Shown here in pieces: positions 1-8,465 of a stretch of 35,572 nt of DNA. The DNA comes from Thiotrichaceae bacterium UBA4486 (GTDB lineage Bacteria; Pseudomonadota; Gammaproteobacteria; Eutrophobiales; Eutrophobiaceae). How positions within the stretch are numbered: position 1 is the first letter of the stretch; every line of letters begins with the position of its first letter. The translations under genes and the position numbers were made by a program. The stretch covers positions 8,669-44,240 of the forward strand of contig DGNS01000005.1 in assembly GCA_002389045.1 (NCBI GenBank), in the 5' to 3' direction. The notes beneath the pieces were generated by a model. That model was not told the DNA's origin. It did not search any database and worked only from the letters and a program-made list of their open reading frames with translations.

Positions 1-30
1 AATCCTCACATAGAGTGAGCTATGCTGCGG

Positions 31-107
31 TTGGAAAAATCTGCGCGCGCCCCTGATAATACCGCTCTAAAAGCTCCTGCATCCAAAAATTTATGCAACG
101 TTAGGGT
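31..107 (-). repeat. Left copy of a window-end repeat element
   Basis: This stretch matches, in inverted orientation, the last 85 bases of the window. The best conserved part is a 25-base identical core at 83-107. Weaker matches run outward through CTGATAAT (53-60) to TTGGAAAAA (31-39). Read away from apt, the element starts with ACCCTAACGTTGC right after the apt stop codon and runs out of the window. The core contains a small inverted repeat, TGCAT (78-82) against ATGCA (93-97). It carries no recognisable gene. It may be the end of an insertion sequence or MITE, or another dispersed repeat; the family is not recognised. Confidence 0.7.
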
Positions 108-623
108 TTAGTAATGCAGCAAGGAATGAACCTCGTAATCCCGTAGTTGTTCACGGCCCTTGAGAGAATCCAGTTCGATGACAAAGGCAATTCCCGCCAC
201 TTCCGCTCCCAACTGGCGGATGAGTTCACAACTGGCCCGGGCCGTGCCCCCGGTGGCAATGAGATCGTCCACCAACAATACCCGGTCGCCATGCGCCAGC
301 GCATCGTTATGTATTTCCAGTTCAGCCGTGCCGTATTCCAGTTGGTAAGCGATGCTCTGAACATCATAGGGTAGCTTGCCGGGTTTGCGTAACGGCACAA
401 AACCAACATCCAGCTCCAGTGCGCACAGGGTGCCGAAAATAAAACCGCGCGCTTCCATTCCGGCGACCGCCGTGATGTCTTTTTGCCTGAACGGCTCGAC
501 CAGTTGCCGGGTGACCTGCCGCAACATATCCGGCTGCCTGACAAGCGGTGTAATGTCCTTGAACTGAATACCCGGTTGCGGAAAATCGGCAATGTTACGA
601 ATATAGTCTCCGAGTTGTTTCAC
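108..623 (-). CDS. apt: Adenine phosphoribosyltransferase
   Basis: This enzyme salvages adenine: adenine + PRPP gives AMP + PPi in the cytosol. The type I phosphoribosyltransferase PRPP-binding loop VLLVDDLIATGGTA is at residues 115-128, and the N-terminal FPQPGIQFKDITPL segment (14-27) is typical of Apt. The open frame runs further upstream, but I chose the GTG at 623. It has GGAG eight bases upstream and gives 171 aa, close to the roughly 180 of the family. The gene is divergent from endonuclease V, with about 100 bases between the two starts. Its stop codon directly abuts the left window-end repeat, and no hairpin terminator is seen after it. Confidence 0.95.
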   Translation of the reverse strand: MKQLGDYIRNIADFPQPGIQFKDITPLVRQPDMLRQVTRQLVEPFRQKDITAVAGMEARGFIFGTLCALELDVGFVPLRKPGKLPYDVQSIAYQLEYGTAELEIHNDALAHGDRVLLVDDLIATGGTARASCELIRQLGAEVAGIAFVIELDSLKGREQLRDYEVHSLLHY

Positions 624-662
624 TACTGTCTCCGTTATTTGAACAGGTATTGTCGCCCGGGC

Positions 663-692
663 ATGATAGTGAAGCTGATTGTCGTTGTACAA
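663..692 (-). promoter_or_regulatory. Possible apt promoter
   Basis: On the minus strand there is TTGTAC (687-692), an 18-base spacer, then TATCAT (663-668), about 40 bases before the apt GTG. Both boxes deviate from the sigma-70 consensus, so this is only a candidate. Confidence 0.35.
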
Positions 693-724
693 TCGGAGAA
701 ACCCCGTACATTTGTTCACAATCC

Positions 725-1405
725 ATGAAACACGAACAGCCTGATCGGCATCCCTGGAATATGTCACCGGCCGATGCGGTAAAGACGCAGAAACAACTGG
801 CCGGGCGGGTAATCGAAGTGGACGATCTGCCCCCGATTCGACACGTGGCCGGCGTCGACGTGGGCATCCGGCAACAGGGCAGGGTCGCACGCGCCGCCGT
901 TGCCGTGCTGGATTTCCCCGCGCTCGAACTTGTGGACTGCGCCGTGGCCGAACGTGAACTTGGCTTTCCCTATATACCGGGACTGTTATCTTTTCGGGAA
1001 TTGCCGGCGGTTCTGGACGCCATGGCTATCCTGAAAACACGACCCGATTTGCTATTGTGTGACGGTCAGGGCTATGCGCATCCACGGCGTTTCGGTATAG
1101 CCTGTCATCTCGGTGTATTGACCGGCATGGCCTCGATCGGTGTCGGTAAGACCCGGCTTCTGGGTGAGTACGCCGAGCCGGGAGCGGATCGGGGTGACTG
1201 GACTCCGCTGTATCACCGGGGAGAAACCATCGGTGCGGTCCTGCGCACGCGCCCCGGCTGTAAACCGCTGTTTATCTCACGGGGACACCGGGTTTCGCTG
1301 GCTACTGCGATCGAGTATGTTATGCAATGTACGACGCGTTTCAAACTACCGGAAACCACCCGGCATGCCCACCGGCTGGCATCGGAAACCGGGGGCAATC
1401 CCTGA
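725..1405 (+). CDS. nfi: Endonuclease V (deoxyinosine 3'-endonuclease)
   Basis: Endonuclease V starts repair of deaminated adenine: it cuts the second phosphodiester bond 3' of deoxyinosine. The 226-aa product matches the family length of about 223. The family's metal-binding acidic residues are visible: D45 in GVDVG, E92 in PYIPGLLSFRE (82-92) and D113 in CDGQGYAHPRR, with H119 nearby. The GHRVS segment near residue 188 is also typical. The frame is open from 650, but the ATG at 725 gives the normal N-terminus; its Shine-Dalgarno sequence is weak. The gene lies head to head with apt, and about 55 bases separate it from the methyltransferase gene that follows. Confidence 0.94.
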   Translation: MKHEQPDRHPWNMSPADAVKTQKQLAGRVIEVDDLPPIRHVAGVDVGIRQQGRVARAAVAVLDFPALELVDCAVAERELGFPYIPGLLSFRELPAVLDAMAILKTRPDLLLCDGQGYAHPRRFGIACHLGVLTGMASIGVGKTRLLGEYAEPGADRGDWTPLYHRGETIGAVLRTRPGCKPLFISRGHRVSLATAIEYVMQCTTRFKLPETTRHAHRLASETGGNP

Positions 1406-1460
1406 CCTGATTGCAGGTTTCTGAACAGGCTCAGGGTTACGGAAACGATCGGGAGAGAGG

Positions 1461-2204
1461 ATGAGATTCAAGACTCATTTGGTGTGTTTATTCATTGTCA
1501 TGTCCATATTCGAACAGTCAGGCGGTGCCGCAGGTACGGATGAATACGCATCGGAACGGGCCGAACTCCTGCAGTCCATACGGGATGATGTCTACAGTAC
1601 GCAGGACTACACCGGAATCGATGCGTTCAGTAAGGCGGTGATGACCGCTATTGAACGGGTACCGCGGCACGAATTTGTCCCCTGGCATATGCGTAAATAT
1701 GCCTACCTGAACCGGCCGTTGCCCATCGGTCATGACCAGACCATTTCCCAGCCCTATATCGTGGCGCTGATGACCGAACTGGCCAACATTGACGGCGATG
1801 CCGTTGTTCTCGAAATTGGCACCGGTTCCGGTTACCAGGCAGCCGTCCTTGGCGAAATCGCCCGCCAGGTGTATAGCATTGAAATTGTTGAACCCCTGGG
1901 AAAGCGCGCCCAACGCACGCTGCAACGGCTGGGATACAACAATATCGAGGTTCGTATTGGTGACGGTTATCATGGCTGGCCGGAGGCGGCCCCCTTCGAC
2001 GCCATACTGGTGACGGCTGCCCCGGAACAGGTGCCGCAACCGCTGCTCGATCAATTGCGTCCCGGTGGCCGGCTGGTGATTCCGGTGGGTGATCAGGGCG
2101 CGGTGCAGACACTGAAGGTACTGGAAAAGGACGCCCGCGGAGCCATTCATGAGCGCAGTGCATTACCGGTCAGTTTCGTGCCATTGACCGGTGACGGCGG
2201 TTGA
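1461..2204 (+). CDS. Pcm-like methyltransferase with a signal peptide
   Basis: The body of this 247-aa protein is a protein-L-isoaspartate O-methyltransferase. It has the family segment PIGHDQTISQPYIVALMTE (88-106) and the SAM-binding motif LEIGTGSGYQAAVL (117-130). Unlike ordinary cytosolic Pcm, it starts with a basic residue pair, a hydrophobic stretch (about 7-17) and a GGAAG segment that resembles a signal-peptidase site. This predicts export to the periplasm. A strong Shine-Dalgarno sequence (GGGAGAGAGG) ends at the base before the ATG. A second, cytosolic Pcm is encoded at 14300. Substrate and SAM supply outside the cytoplasm are unknown; the family call is firm, the location inferred. 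Confidence 0.85.
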   Translation: MRFKTHLVCLFIVMSIFEQSGGAAGTDEYASERAELLQSIRDDVYSTQDYTGIDAFSKAVMTAIERVPRHEFVPWHMRKYAYLNRPLPIGHDQTISQPYIVALMTELANIDGDAVVLEIGTGSGYQAAVLGEIARQVYSIEIVEPLGKRAQRTLQRLGYNNIEVRIGDGYHGWPEAAPFDAILVTAAPEQVPQPLLDQLRPGGRLVIPVGDQGAVQTLKVLEKDARGAIHERSALPVSFVPLTGDGG

Positions 2205-2224
2205 AACAGCGTCCCGGGCCGCGT

Positions 2225-4540
2225 TCAGCGTTTGCCGGTCACGTCATCTGTTTCTTCACTTGCACCAGCGGAGTTGTTAGCGGAAGTGCTATCGGCTGCG
2301 GTGATTGCGGCCTTGCCGCCGCTGTCATGCTTTCTGACAAAACTGGTCAGCCGGCTTAACCAGCTTTCACCGGACTGATCGGCAGCGTGGGCGAGTTCGG
2401 TGAGTATCGGATAGTCGATCTTTCCCGTGCCCAGCACCGGAAATTCGTGGGTAAACAAGACCTGTCTGGGAATCGTCATTTCACTGTACTTGTGTTTTTT
2501 GACATGTTCCTGGAACGCCTTGCGCGAGGTTTCCTCGAAGTCGGTGACGAGAATGATTTTTTCACCTTTTCTTTCATCGGGGAGGCTGACCGCTGCGTGA
2601 TTGTGCTGTGGCCAGATCTGCATGGCAATATCCTCGACCGCGGTCAGGGAGATCATCTCGCCACCGATCTTGGCAAAACGCCTGGCACGGCCGAGGATGG
2701 TTATAAAGCCTTCGTCATCGATACTGGCGATATCACCGGTGTCATACCAGCCCTTGCCATGCGGTGTTTCGGGGAAGGAAATTCGACCATCGCCACCGTG
2801 TAACAGGTAACCGGGCATCACATTCGGGCCTTTTACGACCAGGCGTCCACCGGTATCGATACCTTCCACCGGATCGATTCGGCATTGCATGGCGGGCATG
2901 GCCCTGCCGACCGTGCCGAGCTTGTTCTGCATGGGGGTGTTGACTGAAATCACCGGGCTGGTTTCGGTGACTCCGTAACCCTGGTAGATGCGGATGCCGA
3001 ATTTTTCCATCCAGATGCTCATGGTGTCCTGGTGCAGTTTTTCCGCTCCGGCGACAACATAGCGTGCTGATGAAAAATCAAACGGGTGAGCATAACGCGC
3101 ATAGCCCTTGAAGAACGTGTTGCTGCCGAACAGGATGGTGGCCCCGAGTTCATAAAAATATTCCGGGATGACACGATAGTGCAGCGGCGTCGGGTAAAAG
3201 AATATTTTCGATCCGGCCAGCAATGGCATGATCATGCCGGCATTGAGGCCGAAGGAATGGAATGTAGGCAGGCATGAAAAAAGTGTATCGGAGACTCTGA
3301 AATCGATGTGACACTTGACCTGGGCATAATTGGAAAGGATGTTACTGTGGGTAAGCACAACGCCCTTGGGCACACCTTCCGATCCCGAGGTAAAAAGAAT
3401 AACCGCCGGATCGTCCGCATCGATGTGCCTGGCGATTTTGCGAAAATGCCTGTCCGGCATTTTACTGCGAATGAATCCGGATAACTTCTTGCCGGGGCCC
3501 AGCCGTGCTTTCAGATCCTCGAGGTATATCAGGTTCAGCCTGGTTTCCAGCGTCTCGGCGACCTGCGCCAGGCCCGCATTGGCGATAAATTTTCTCGAAG
3601 TATAAACCGTGCGGATCTGTCCGGTTTCACAGGCACGCAGGATATTCTGCAAACCGGAACTGAAGTTCAGCATTGCCGGAACACGGCGCAGGTAATTCAA
3701 CGCCAGAAACATGACCGGCATGGCGACGACATTCGGCAACATGACCCCGATATTCTCACCCTCGGCGGTGTCTTCCCGGATCAGTTGCGCCAGCACCAGG
3801 GCTTTTAACAATACTTGCTGATAGGTATGCGGTTCGCGGTTGATGTCCTCGACGATAACGGTGTTTTTGCCGAATTTCCTCCGTGCTTCGAGGAAGGCCG
3901 AAAAAATGTTGCTGCGATGGTTGTAGGCGCTGTAGATCAGCAGGTACATGATGTCCTGCATCTGCAGGGCTGCAGAGCGCCGGCGTGCATAGCCATGGAC
4001 ATCCGGGGCGATTTCGATTTTGCGCGGCGGCAGTACCGTCAGCGTGATTCGTGGAAACAGGACAATGCGGCCGCGGCCCTGCATGTAGGAAAACGGGCTG
4101 TACTGCGCACCCTCGATAGCGACGGGCAAGATGCTGGCACCGGACTTGTCGGCGATCAGTCCCGGTCCCTCATAGATTTTCATCAGGGCACCCGTGATGG
4201 TGATCCTGCCCTCGGGAAAGATGACCGCCCGGTTCCTGGAGTTGATGAAGCGGATCATGGATTTGATCGACAGCGGATTGGTCGGATCCATGATGAACAG
4301 ATTGACGAATCTCAGGAACGGGCGAAAAGCCCTGCGGTTGGCGATCTGCGTATTGATGGCGAAGGTCGGCGTTTCCGGCAGCCACGCATAGAGCAGGACC
4401 CCATCGAGCAGCGAAGTGTGATTGGCGATGATCAGCACCTTGTCTCCGGCCTCGTGGTAATGCTCAAGACCGGTGACCCTGACGCCATAAAGCAGACGCA
4501 ACAGGCCGCGCAAGCAGAGTTTGATGAATTTTTTGATCAT
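2225..4540 (-). CDS. aas: Aas-type bifunctional acyltransferase / acyl-ACP synthetase
   Basis: The protein has two domains. The N-terminal PlsC-type acyltransferase carries NHTSLLD (HX4D: H41, D46) and FPEGR (108-112). The C-terminal adenylate-forming ligase carries ILFTSGSEGVPKGVVLTH (381-398), YQGYGVTETSP (519-529), a YDTGD segment and a GTGKIDYP lysine region near 711. In E. coli, Aas re-acylates 2-acyl-glycerophosphoethanolamine at the inner membrane using ACP-bound fatty acid. At 771 aa it is slightly longer than E. coli Aas (719), with a low-complexity Ser/Ala-rich tail. No LplT flippase gene or fused LplT domain is present. The start lies five bases from a heptamer repeat array that occupies the expected RBS region. 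It is convergent with the gene at 1461. Confidence 0.88.
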   Translation of the reverse strand: MIKKFIKLCLRGLLRLLYGVRVTGLEHYHEAGDKVLIIANHTSLLDGVLLYAWLPETPTFAINTQIANRRAFRPFLRFVNLFIMDPTNPLSIKSMIRFINSRNRAVIFPEGRITITGALMKIYEGPGLIADKSGASILPVAIEGAQYSPFSYMQGRGRIVLFPRITLTVLPPRKIEIAPDVHGYARRRSAALQMQDIMYLLIYSAYNHRSNIFSAFLEARRKFGKNTVIVEDINREPHTYQQVLLKALVLAQLIREDTAEGENIGVMLPNVVAMPVMFLALNYLRRVPAMLNFSSGLQNILRACETGQIRTVYTSRKFIANAGLAQVAETLETRLNLIYLEDLKARLGPGKKLSGFIRSKMPDRHFRKIARHIDADDPAVILFTSGSEGVPKGVVLTHSNILSNYAQVKCHIDFRVSDTLFSCLPTFHSFGLNAGMIMPLLAGSKIFFYPTPLHYRVIPEYFYELGATILFGSNTFFKGYARYAHPFDFSSARYVVAGAEKLHQDTMSIWMEKFGIRIYQGYGVTETSPVISVNTPMQNKLGTVGRAMPAMQCRIDPVEGIDTGGRLVVKGPNVMPGYLLHGGDGRISFPETPHGKGWYDTGDIASIDDEGFITILGRARRFAKIGGEMISLTAVEDIAMQIWPQHNHAAVSLPDERKGEKIILVTDFEETSRKAFQEHVKKHKYSEMTIPRQVLFTHEFPVLGTGKIDYPILTELAHAADQSGESWLSRLTSFVRKHDSGGKAAITAADSTSANNSAGASEETDDVTGKR

Positions 4541-4545
4541 GTATA

Positions 4546-4676
4546 AGGTTCTAGGTTCAACGTTCCAGGTTGCAGATATCAGATATCAGATTTCAGATAT
4601 CAGATATCAGATATCAGATATAAGATTCAAAGTTTTAACCTGAAACCCGGAACCGTGAACCCCGAACGTTGAACGT
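4546..4676. repeat. Heptamer tandem array with inverted arms
   Basis: Three blocks with a seven-base period fill the whole gap between mltD and aas. Four units of the type AGGTTCN occupy 4546-4573. Seven units of CAGATAT (one CAGATTT) occupy 4573-4621. Six units of the type TGAACCN, the reverse complement of the first block, occupy 4635-4676. The outer blocks could pair as a long imperfect hairpin with the CAGATAT block in the loop. The array ends two bases from the mltD stop and five bases from the aas start. Confidence 0.9.
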
Positions 4677-4678
4677 TT

Positions 4679-6322
4679 TTACGCGCCGGTAGTGGCGGTA
4701 TGGATGTCGATGTGTTGTCCCGGTTGCAAATGCCGGTTTCGGGGCAGGTTGTTCCACTTGCGCAACTCGGCAACGGAGACGCCGAATTTTCTGGCGATTA
4801 ACCACAGGGAGTCGCCCTGCCGGACTTCGTAACGAACCATACCTTCGGTCTTGTTGACTGAACGGGCAGCGACGGGAATTATTTTGCCCTGGTCTTTATC
4901 AGTTTCGACCCAAATCTCGAGTTGCTGCCCCAGTGCCAGGAGGGTCCGGCTGCTGATACCGTTCCAGCGGCACAACTGGTCGACGCTGATGCCATAATGC
5001 CGGCCTATGTCCCAGAGTGTGTCACCACGCCTGACCGTGTAAACATATTTTCGGCCGTCTCCGGCGGGTTTCAAATCCCGGAAACGGCGTGCATCCAGGC
5101 TCATCGTGTAGTGACCTGGGGGTTTGCTGGACACCGGAATCAACAGCGACTTGCCGGCACGTATGCGGTTGCTGCGCAGGCGGTTGGTGTCTTTTAATGC
5201 CGTCACGCTGGTATTGTGACGAGCCGCAATACCTCCCAGGGTATCGCCACTGCGTATGGTGTATTGTTTCCAGCTGATACGTTCTTCGGCCGGCATGGAG
5301 TCAAGCCTGGTTCTGAAAGCATTTGCGGTACTCACCGGCAGTAGCAGCCGGTGCGGGCCGCCGGGGTCCGTGGCCCAGCGATTGAAGCCCGGGTTCAGGG
5401 TATAGATGGCATCCATGTCAAGGCCGCTGAGTTCGGCCACCCTGGCCAGGTCGATCTGGCCGTCCACGTCCACGACGGTGAAATAGGGTTCGTTGCTGAC
5501 GGGTCTGATGCGGAGATTGTATTTTTGCGGGTTGGCGATGATTTCGGCAATGGCATGGAAGCTGGGCACATAATTCTCGGTCTCTCGATACAGGTCCAGC
5601 GACCAGAAATCCGTACCCCGTCCCTTGCCGATATTACGCTTGATGGCGCGTTCGATGTTGTATTCACCGGCATTGTAGGCCGCCAGCGTCAGTTCCCAGT
5701 CACCGTTAAAGCGTTTGTTCAACTCCTGCAGATAGCGAAGCGCCGCATCGGTGGCCGCCACGATGTCCCGGCGACCGTCATACCACCAGTTCTGTTTCAG
5801 ACCGAACCGTTTGCCGGTGGCCGGTATGAATTGCCACAGGCCGGAGGCATGACTCGGCGAATTCGCGAACGGCTGATAGGCGCTTTCCACGATCGGTAAC
5901 AGCGCGAGTTCCATGGGCAGACCCCGGCGTTTGATTTCAGTAACGATGTGGTAAAGATAGGGTTGTGCCCGATCCGAGACACGATCGAGATAATCCTGGT
6001 TGCGCGCAAACCAGGCCAGTTTTGCCTGTACCTTTTTATTATCCAGGTTTCGTTGCAGCGTCAGTTGCGAACGAATGAGCTGCCAGAGGTCATCGGGCTG
6101 ACGATCATCGCTTGCCGGCGTTACCGCCGCGGTCTGATCCTCCTCTGTGCCCTGTCTGGCCGTGGCCGTGGCAGTGCGTGGCTGGATCAGTATGCTGCCG
6201 GGCGCGGGGGAGCGGGATTCCGCCTGTTGTGGTGATTGGTCGGTTTGCCTGACGGGAGTGAAATTACAGGCGGTTGTCAGTACAGTGAGGCAGACAACTG
6301 CTGGCAGACCGGATATTCGCAT
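4679..6322 (-). CDS. mltD: Membrane-bound lytic murein transglycosylase D
   Basis: MltD cleaves the MurNAc-GlcNAc bond of peptidoglycan to 1,6-anhydro ends. The 547-aa product begins with a lipoprotein signal (LTTAC, lipid-bearing C19), pointing to membrane anchoring. The SLT-type catalytic domain includes LLPIVESAYQ with the likely catalytic E146, HASGLWQFIPATG (158-170) and LAAYNAGEYNIERA. Three LysM modules follow at about 354-396, 428-471 and 498-541, each starting Y(T/E)(I/V)R.GD(T/S)L. In E. coli mltD is followed by gloB and then yafS-rnhA/dnaQ; here the divergent neighbour at 6456 is YafS-like and gloB is absent. A heptamer array begins two bases after the stop codon. Confidence 0.93.
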   Translation of the reverse strand: MRISGLPAVVCLTVLTTACNFTPVRQTDQSPQQAESRSPAPGSILIQPRTATATARQGTEEDQTAAVTPASDDRQPDDLWQLIRSQLTLQRNLDNKKVQAKLAWFARNQDYLDRVSDRAQPYLYHIVTEIKRRGLPMELALLPIVESAYQPFANSPSHASGLWQFIPATGKRFGLKQNWWYDGRRDIVAATDAALRYLQELNKRFNGDWELTLAAYNAGEYNIERAIKRNIGKGRGTDFWSLDLYRETENYVPSFHAIAEIIANPQKYNLRIRPVSNEPYFTVVDVDGQIDLARVAELSGLDMDAIYTLNPGFNRWATDPGGPHRLLLPVSTANAFRTRLDSMPAEERISWKQYTIRSGDTLGGIAARHNTSVTALKDTNRLRSNRIRAGKSLLIPVSSKPPGHYTMSLDARRFRDLKPAGDGRKYVYTVRRGDTLWDIGRHYGISVDQLCRWNGISSRTLLALGQQLEIWVETDKDQGKIIPVAARSVNKTEGMVRYEVRQGDSLWLIARKFGVSVAELRKWNNLPRNRHLQPGQHIDIHTATTGA

Positions 6323-6455
6323 GCCGCAATGCTATGGATGCGCAGGCTTCAGGTCAAGCAAAACATGATGTTATACAGTTGTGGTGGAGGCAGGTGACGT
6401 TTTCATTACGCCCATTCGATTTTATACTGGGCTATAATCACATTGGCCGATACTG

Positions 6456-7235
6456 ATGACTTCTCTGCAGGAACACACCTACACCCCCGCAAACCTGCTG
6501 CGACAAAAGTTGCAGCGCTGGTTCGAAACCGGTCTCGGCCAGGGTCTGCTGGCCCTGGAAAGACACTATCTGGGCACCATTCTCAATCGCCTGTTCGGTT
6601 ACCACTTGTTGCAACTGGGGCGCCTGACCGACGTGGATCTGCTCGACAACAGCTGTATTGCCCACAAGGTAGTGCTGGATTTGTACCGGGACGATATCAG
6701 TGACGCACATAACCATGTACTGATCAGCAGCGACAGCCTGCCGATCGAGAGTGACAGTGTCGATGTTGTTGTGCTGCCGCACGTGCTGGAATTCGAGAGA
6801 TCCCAGCATCAGATCCTGCGCGAGACAGGCCGGGTATTGATCGGCGAGGGGCATGTAGTGATTGCCGGCTTTAACCCCTGGAGTTTGTGGGGCCTGTGGC
6901 GTTTATTTCTGGCCTGGCGGGACGAACCTCCCTGGTGCGGCCGCTTTCTCGGTTTGCCCAGGCTCAAGGACTGGTTAACATTGCTCGATTTTGAAATTGT
7001 CCAGACCGAGCATTTTTATTTTCGACCGCCCATTCAACACCAACGCATAATGAAACGTCTTGAATTCATGGAAAAGCTGGGGCGATACGCCTGGGCGTTT
7101 CTGGGCGGCGCTTACATAGTAGTGGCCAAAAAGCGCGTCATTCCGCTGACACCGGTGAAAATGTCATGGCAGGCCCGGCGGCGCATGATCACATCGGGTT
7201 TGATTGAGCCCAGCGCGCGGTCCCGGCATGAGTGA
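6456..7235 (+). CDS. YafS-like putative methyltransferase
   Basis: This 259-aa protein resembles the SAM-methyltransferase-fold family that includes E. coli YafS. The segment LPIESDSVDVVVLPHVLEF followed by QILRETGRVLIGEGHVVIAGFNP is typical of the post-motif I to motif III part of class I methyltransferases. A clean glycine-rich motif I is not visible, as is common in this subfamily, so activity is unproven and the substrate unknown. Its position between mltD and rnhA matches yafS in E. coli. A TATAAT at 6433-6438, without a good -35 box, may be its promoter. Its 3' end overlaps the rnhA start by eight bases, so the two are probably cotranscribed. Confidence 0.75.
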   Translation: MTSLQEHTYTPANLLRQKLQRWFETGLGQGLLALERHYLGTILNRLFGYHLLQLGRLTDVDLLDNSCIAHKVVLDLYRDDISDAHNHVLISSDSLPIESDSVDVVVLPHVLEFERSQHQILRETGRVLIGEGHVVIAGFNPWSLWGLWRLFLAWRDEPPWCGRFLGLPRLKDWLTLLDFEIVQTEHFYFRPPIQHQRIMKRLEFMEKLGRYAWAFLGGAYIVVAKKRVIPLTPVKMSWQARRRMITSGLIEPSARSRHE

Positions 7236-7674
7236 TGCCCGCGTAATCATGTTCACGGACGGCGCCTGTCGCGGCAATCCCGGTCCCGGCGGCTGGGGTG
7301 TGCTGCTGCAATACCGGGACAGGGAAAAGGAGCTGTACGGTGGTGAACCCGAGACGACCAATAACCGCATGGAGCTGACCGCCGCTATCAAGGGTCTTGA
7401 AGCCCTGAATAAATCCTGCCGGGTGCGTATAGTTACCGATTCCGAATACGTCAAAAACGGTATCAGCCAGTGGCTTGCCGACTGGAAAAAACGCGGCTGG
7501 AAAACCGCCGCCCGCAAACCTGTCAAGAACATCGATCTGTGGCAACGTCTGGATCAGGCTGTCCAGGATCACCAGGTGGAATGGTGCTGGGTCAAAGGAC
7601 ACAGCGGTGATCCCGGTAATGAACGTGCCGACGCCCTGGCCAACCGGGGTATCGACGAACTGGTGATATTGTGA
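7228..7674 (+). CDS. rnhA: Ribonuclease HI
   Basis: RNase HI degrades the RNA strand of RNA-DNA hybrids, which matters for R-loop removal and primer clearance. The 148-aa product shows the full catalytic set: D11 (FTDGAC), E49 (NNRMEL), D71 (VTDSEY) and D135 (NERADALA), with H125 in KGHSGDPGNERAD. The ATG at 7228 gives the normal N-terminus; an upstream TTG at 7204 in the same frame would add eight unneeded residues. It overlaps the preceding methyltransferase gene and is followed 22 bases later by dnaQ on the same strand. In E. coli rnhA and dnaQ are divergent. Confidence 0.96.
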   Translation: MSDARVIMFTDGACRGNPGPGGWGVLLQYRDREKELYGGEPETTNNRMELTAAIKGLEALNKSCRVRIVTDSEYVKNGISQWLADWKKRGWKTAARKPVKNIDLWQRLDQAVQDHQVEWCWVKGHSGDPGNERADALANRGIDELVIL

Positions 7675-7696
7675 TGACGGTGCAGGAGATGAATTT

Positions 7697-8410
7697 GTGC
7701 GACAGGTAGTACTGGATACGGAAACCACCGGTCTGGAACCCACACAGGGCCACAGGATCATTGAAATCGGCGGTGTTGAATTGATCAATCGCCGCAAGAC
7801 CGGCAATGTCTATCACCAGTACATCAATCCCGAGCGGGATGTGGAGGATGGAGCCTATGATGTGCATGGTATCAGCAATGAAACACTGGCGGACAAACCG
7901 GTGTTTGCCGACATCGCCCGGGAATTCATGGATTTTATCCGTGGCAGTGAACTGATCATCCACAACGCACCGTTCGACGTTGGTTTTATCAACGCCGAAC
8001 TGGCCAACCTGGGAAAGTCCTGGGGACAGGTCAGCGACCATTGCCGCATCCTCGACACCCTGGTGCTGGCGCGGGAAAAACATCCCGGTCAGAAAAACAG
8101 TCTTGATGCCTTGTGCAAGCGTTATGAGGTGGATAATTCGCAACGGCAGTTGCACGGAGCGTTACTGGATGCCCAGATCCTCGTCGATGTCTACCTGTTG
8201 CTCACGGGCGGACAGACGCATCTGACCCTGGACCATGCCGGACCGGAGAGAGGTCAGTCGCTGGAAGCGGTTGAACTGCCGGCGAACCGGCCGCAATTGC
8301 GGGTGCTGTTACCCGCTGATGAAGAGGTTGAGTTTCATCGTCAACGGCTTGCCGATATCGCCGCGATTACCGGCAAGCCGACGATATGGGATGAACTGGA
8401 ACTCGACTGA
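7697..8410 (+). CDS. dnaQ: DNA polymerase III epsilon subunit (proofreading exonuclease)
   Basis: Epsilon is the 3'-5' proofreading exonuclease of the replicative polymerase core. The 237-aa product has Exo I LDTETTG (catalytic D7 and E9), Exo II HNAPFDVGF and Exo III HGALLDAQ, with the histidine typical of the DEDDh class. The GTG at 7697 is supported by CAGGAGAT (7683-7690) just upstream, and it aligns with the start of the E. coli catalytic domain. The C-terminal region after about residue 180 should bind the alpha subunit and is less conserved. It is co-directional with rnhA. Confidence 0.95.
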   Translation: MRQVVLDTETTGLEPTQGHRIIEIGGVELINRRKTGNVYHQYINPERDVEDGAYDVHGISNETLADKPVFADIAREFMDFIRGSELIIHNAPFDVGFINAELANLGKSWGQVSDHCRILDTLVLAREKHPGQKNSLDALCKRYEVDNSQRQLHGALLDAQILVDVYLLLTGGQTHLTLDHAGPERGQSLEAVELPANRPQLRVLLPADEEVEFHRQRLADIAAITGKPTIWDELELD

Positions 8411-8465
8411 ATAGCTGTTTAGAATTATAGATCAATCAAACTGCAGCGAAATCCGGAACAGTTAT

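Noticed and set aside
3815..4546. Plus-strand frame (243 aa) opposite aas
   Set aside because: The reverse strand encodes the PlsC domain with intact HX4D and FPEGR motifs, so this frame is a shadow.
4546..4676. CRISPR array
   Set aside because: The repeat unit is seven bases with no spacers of uniform length, and no cas genes are present.
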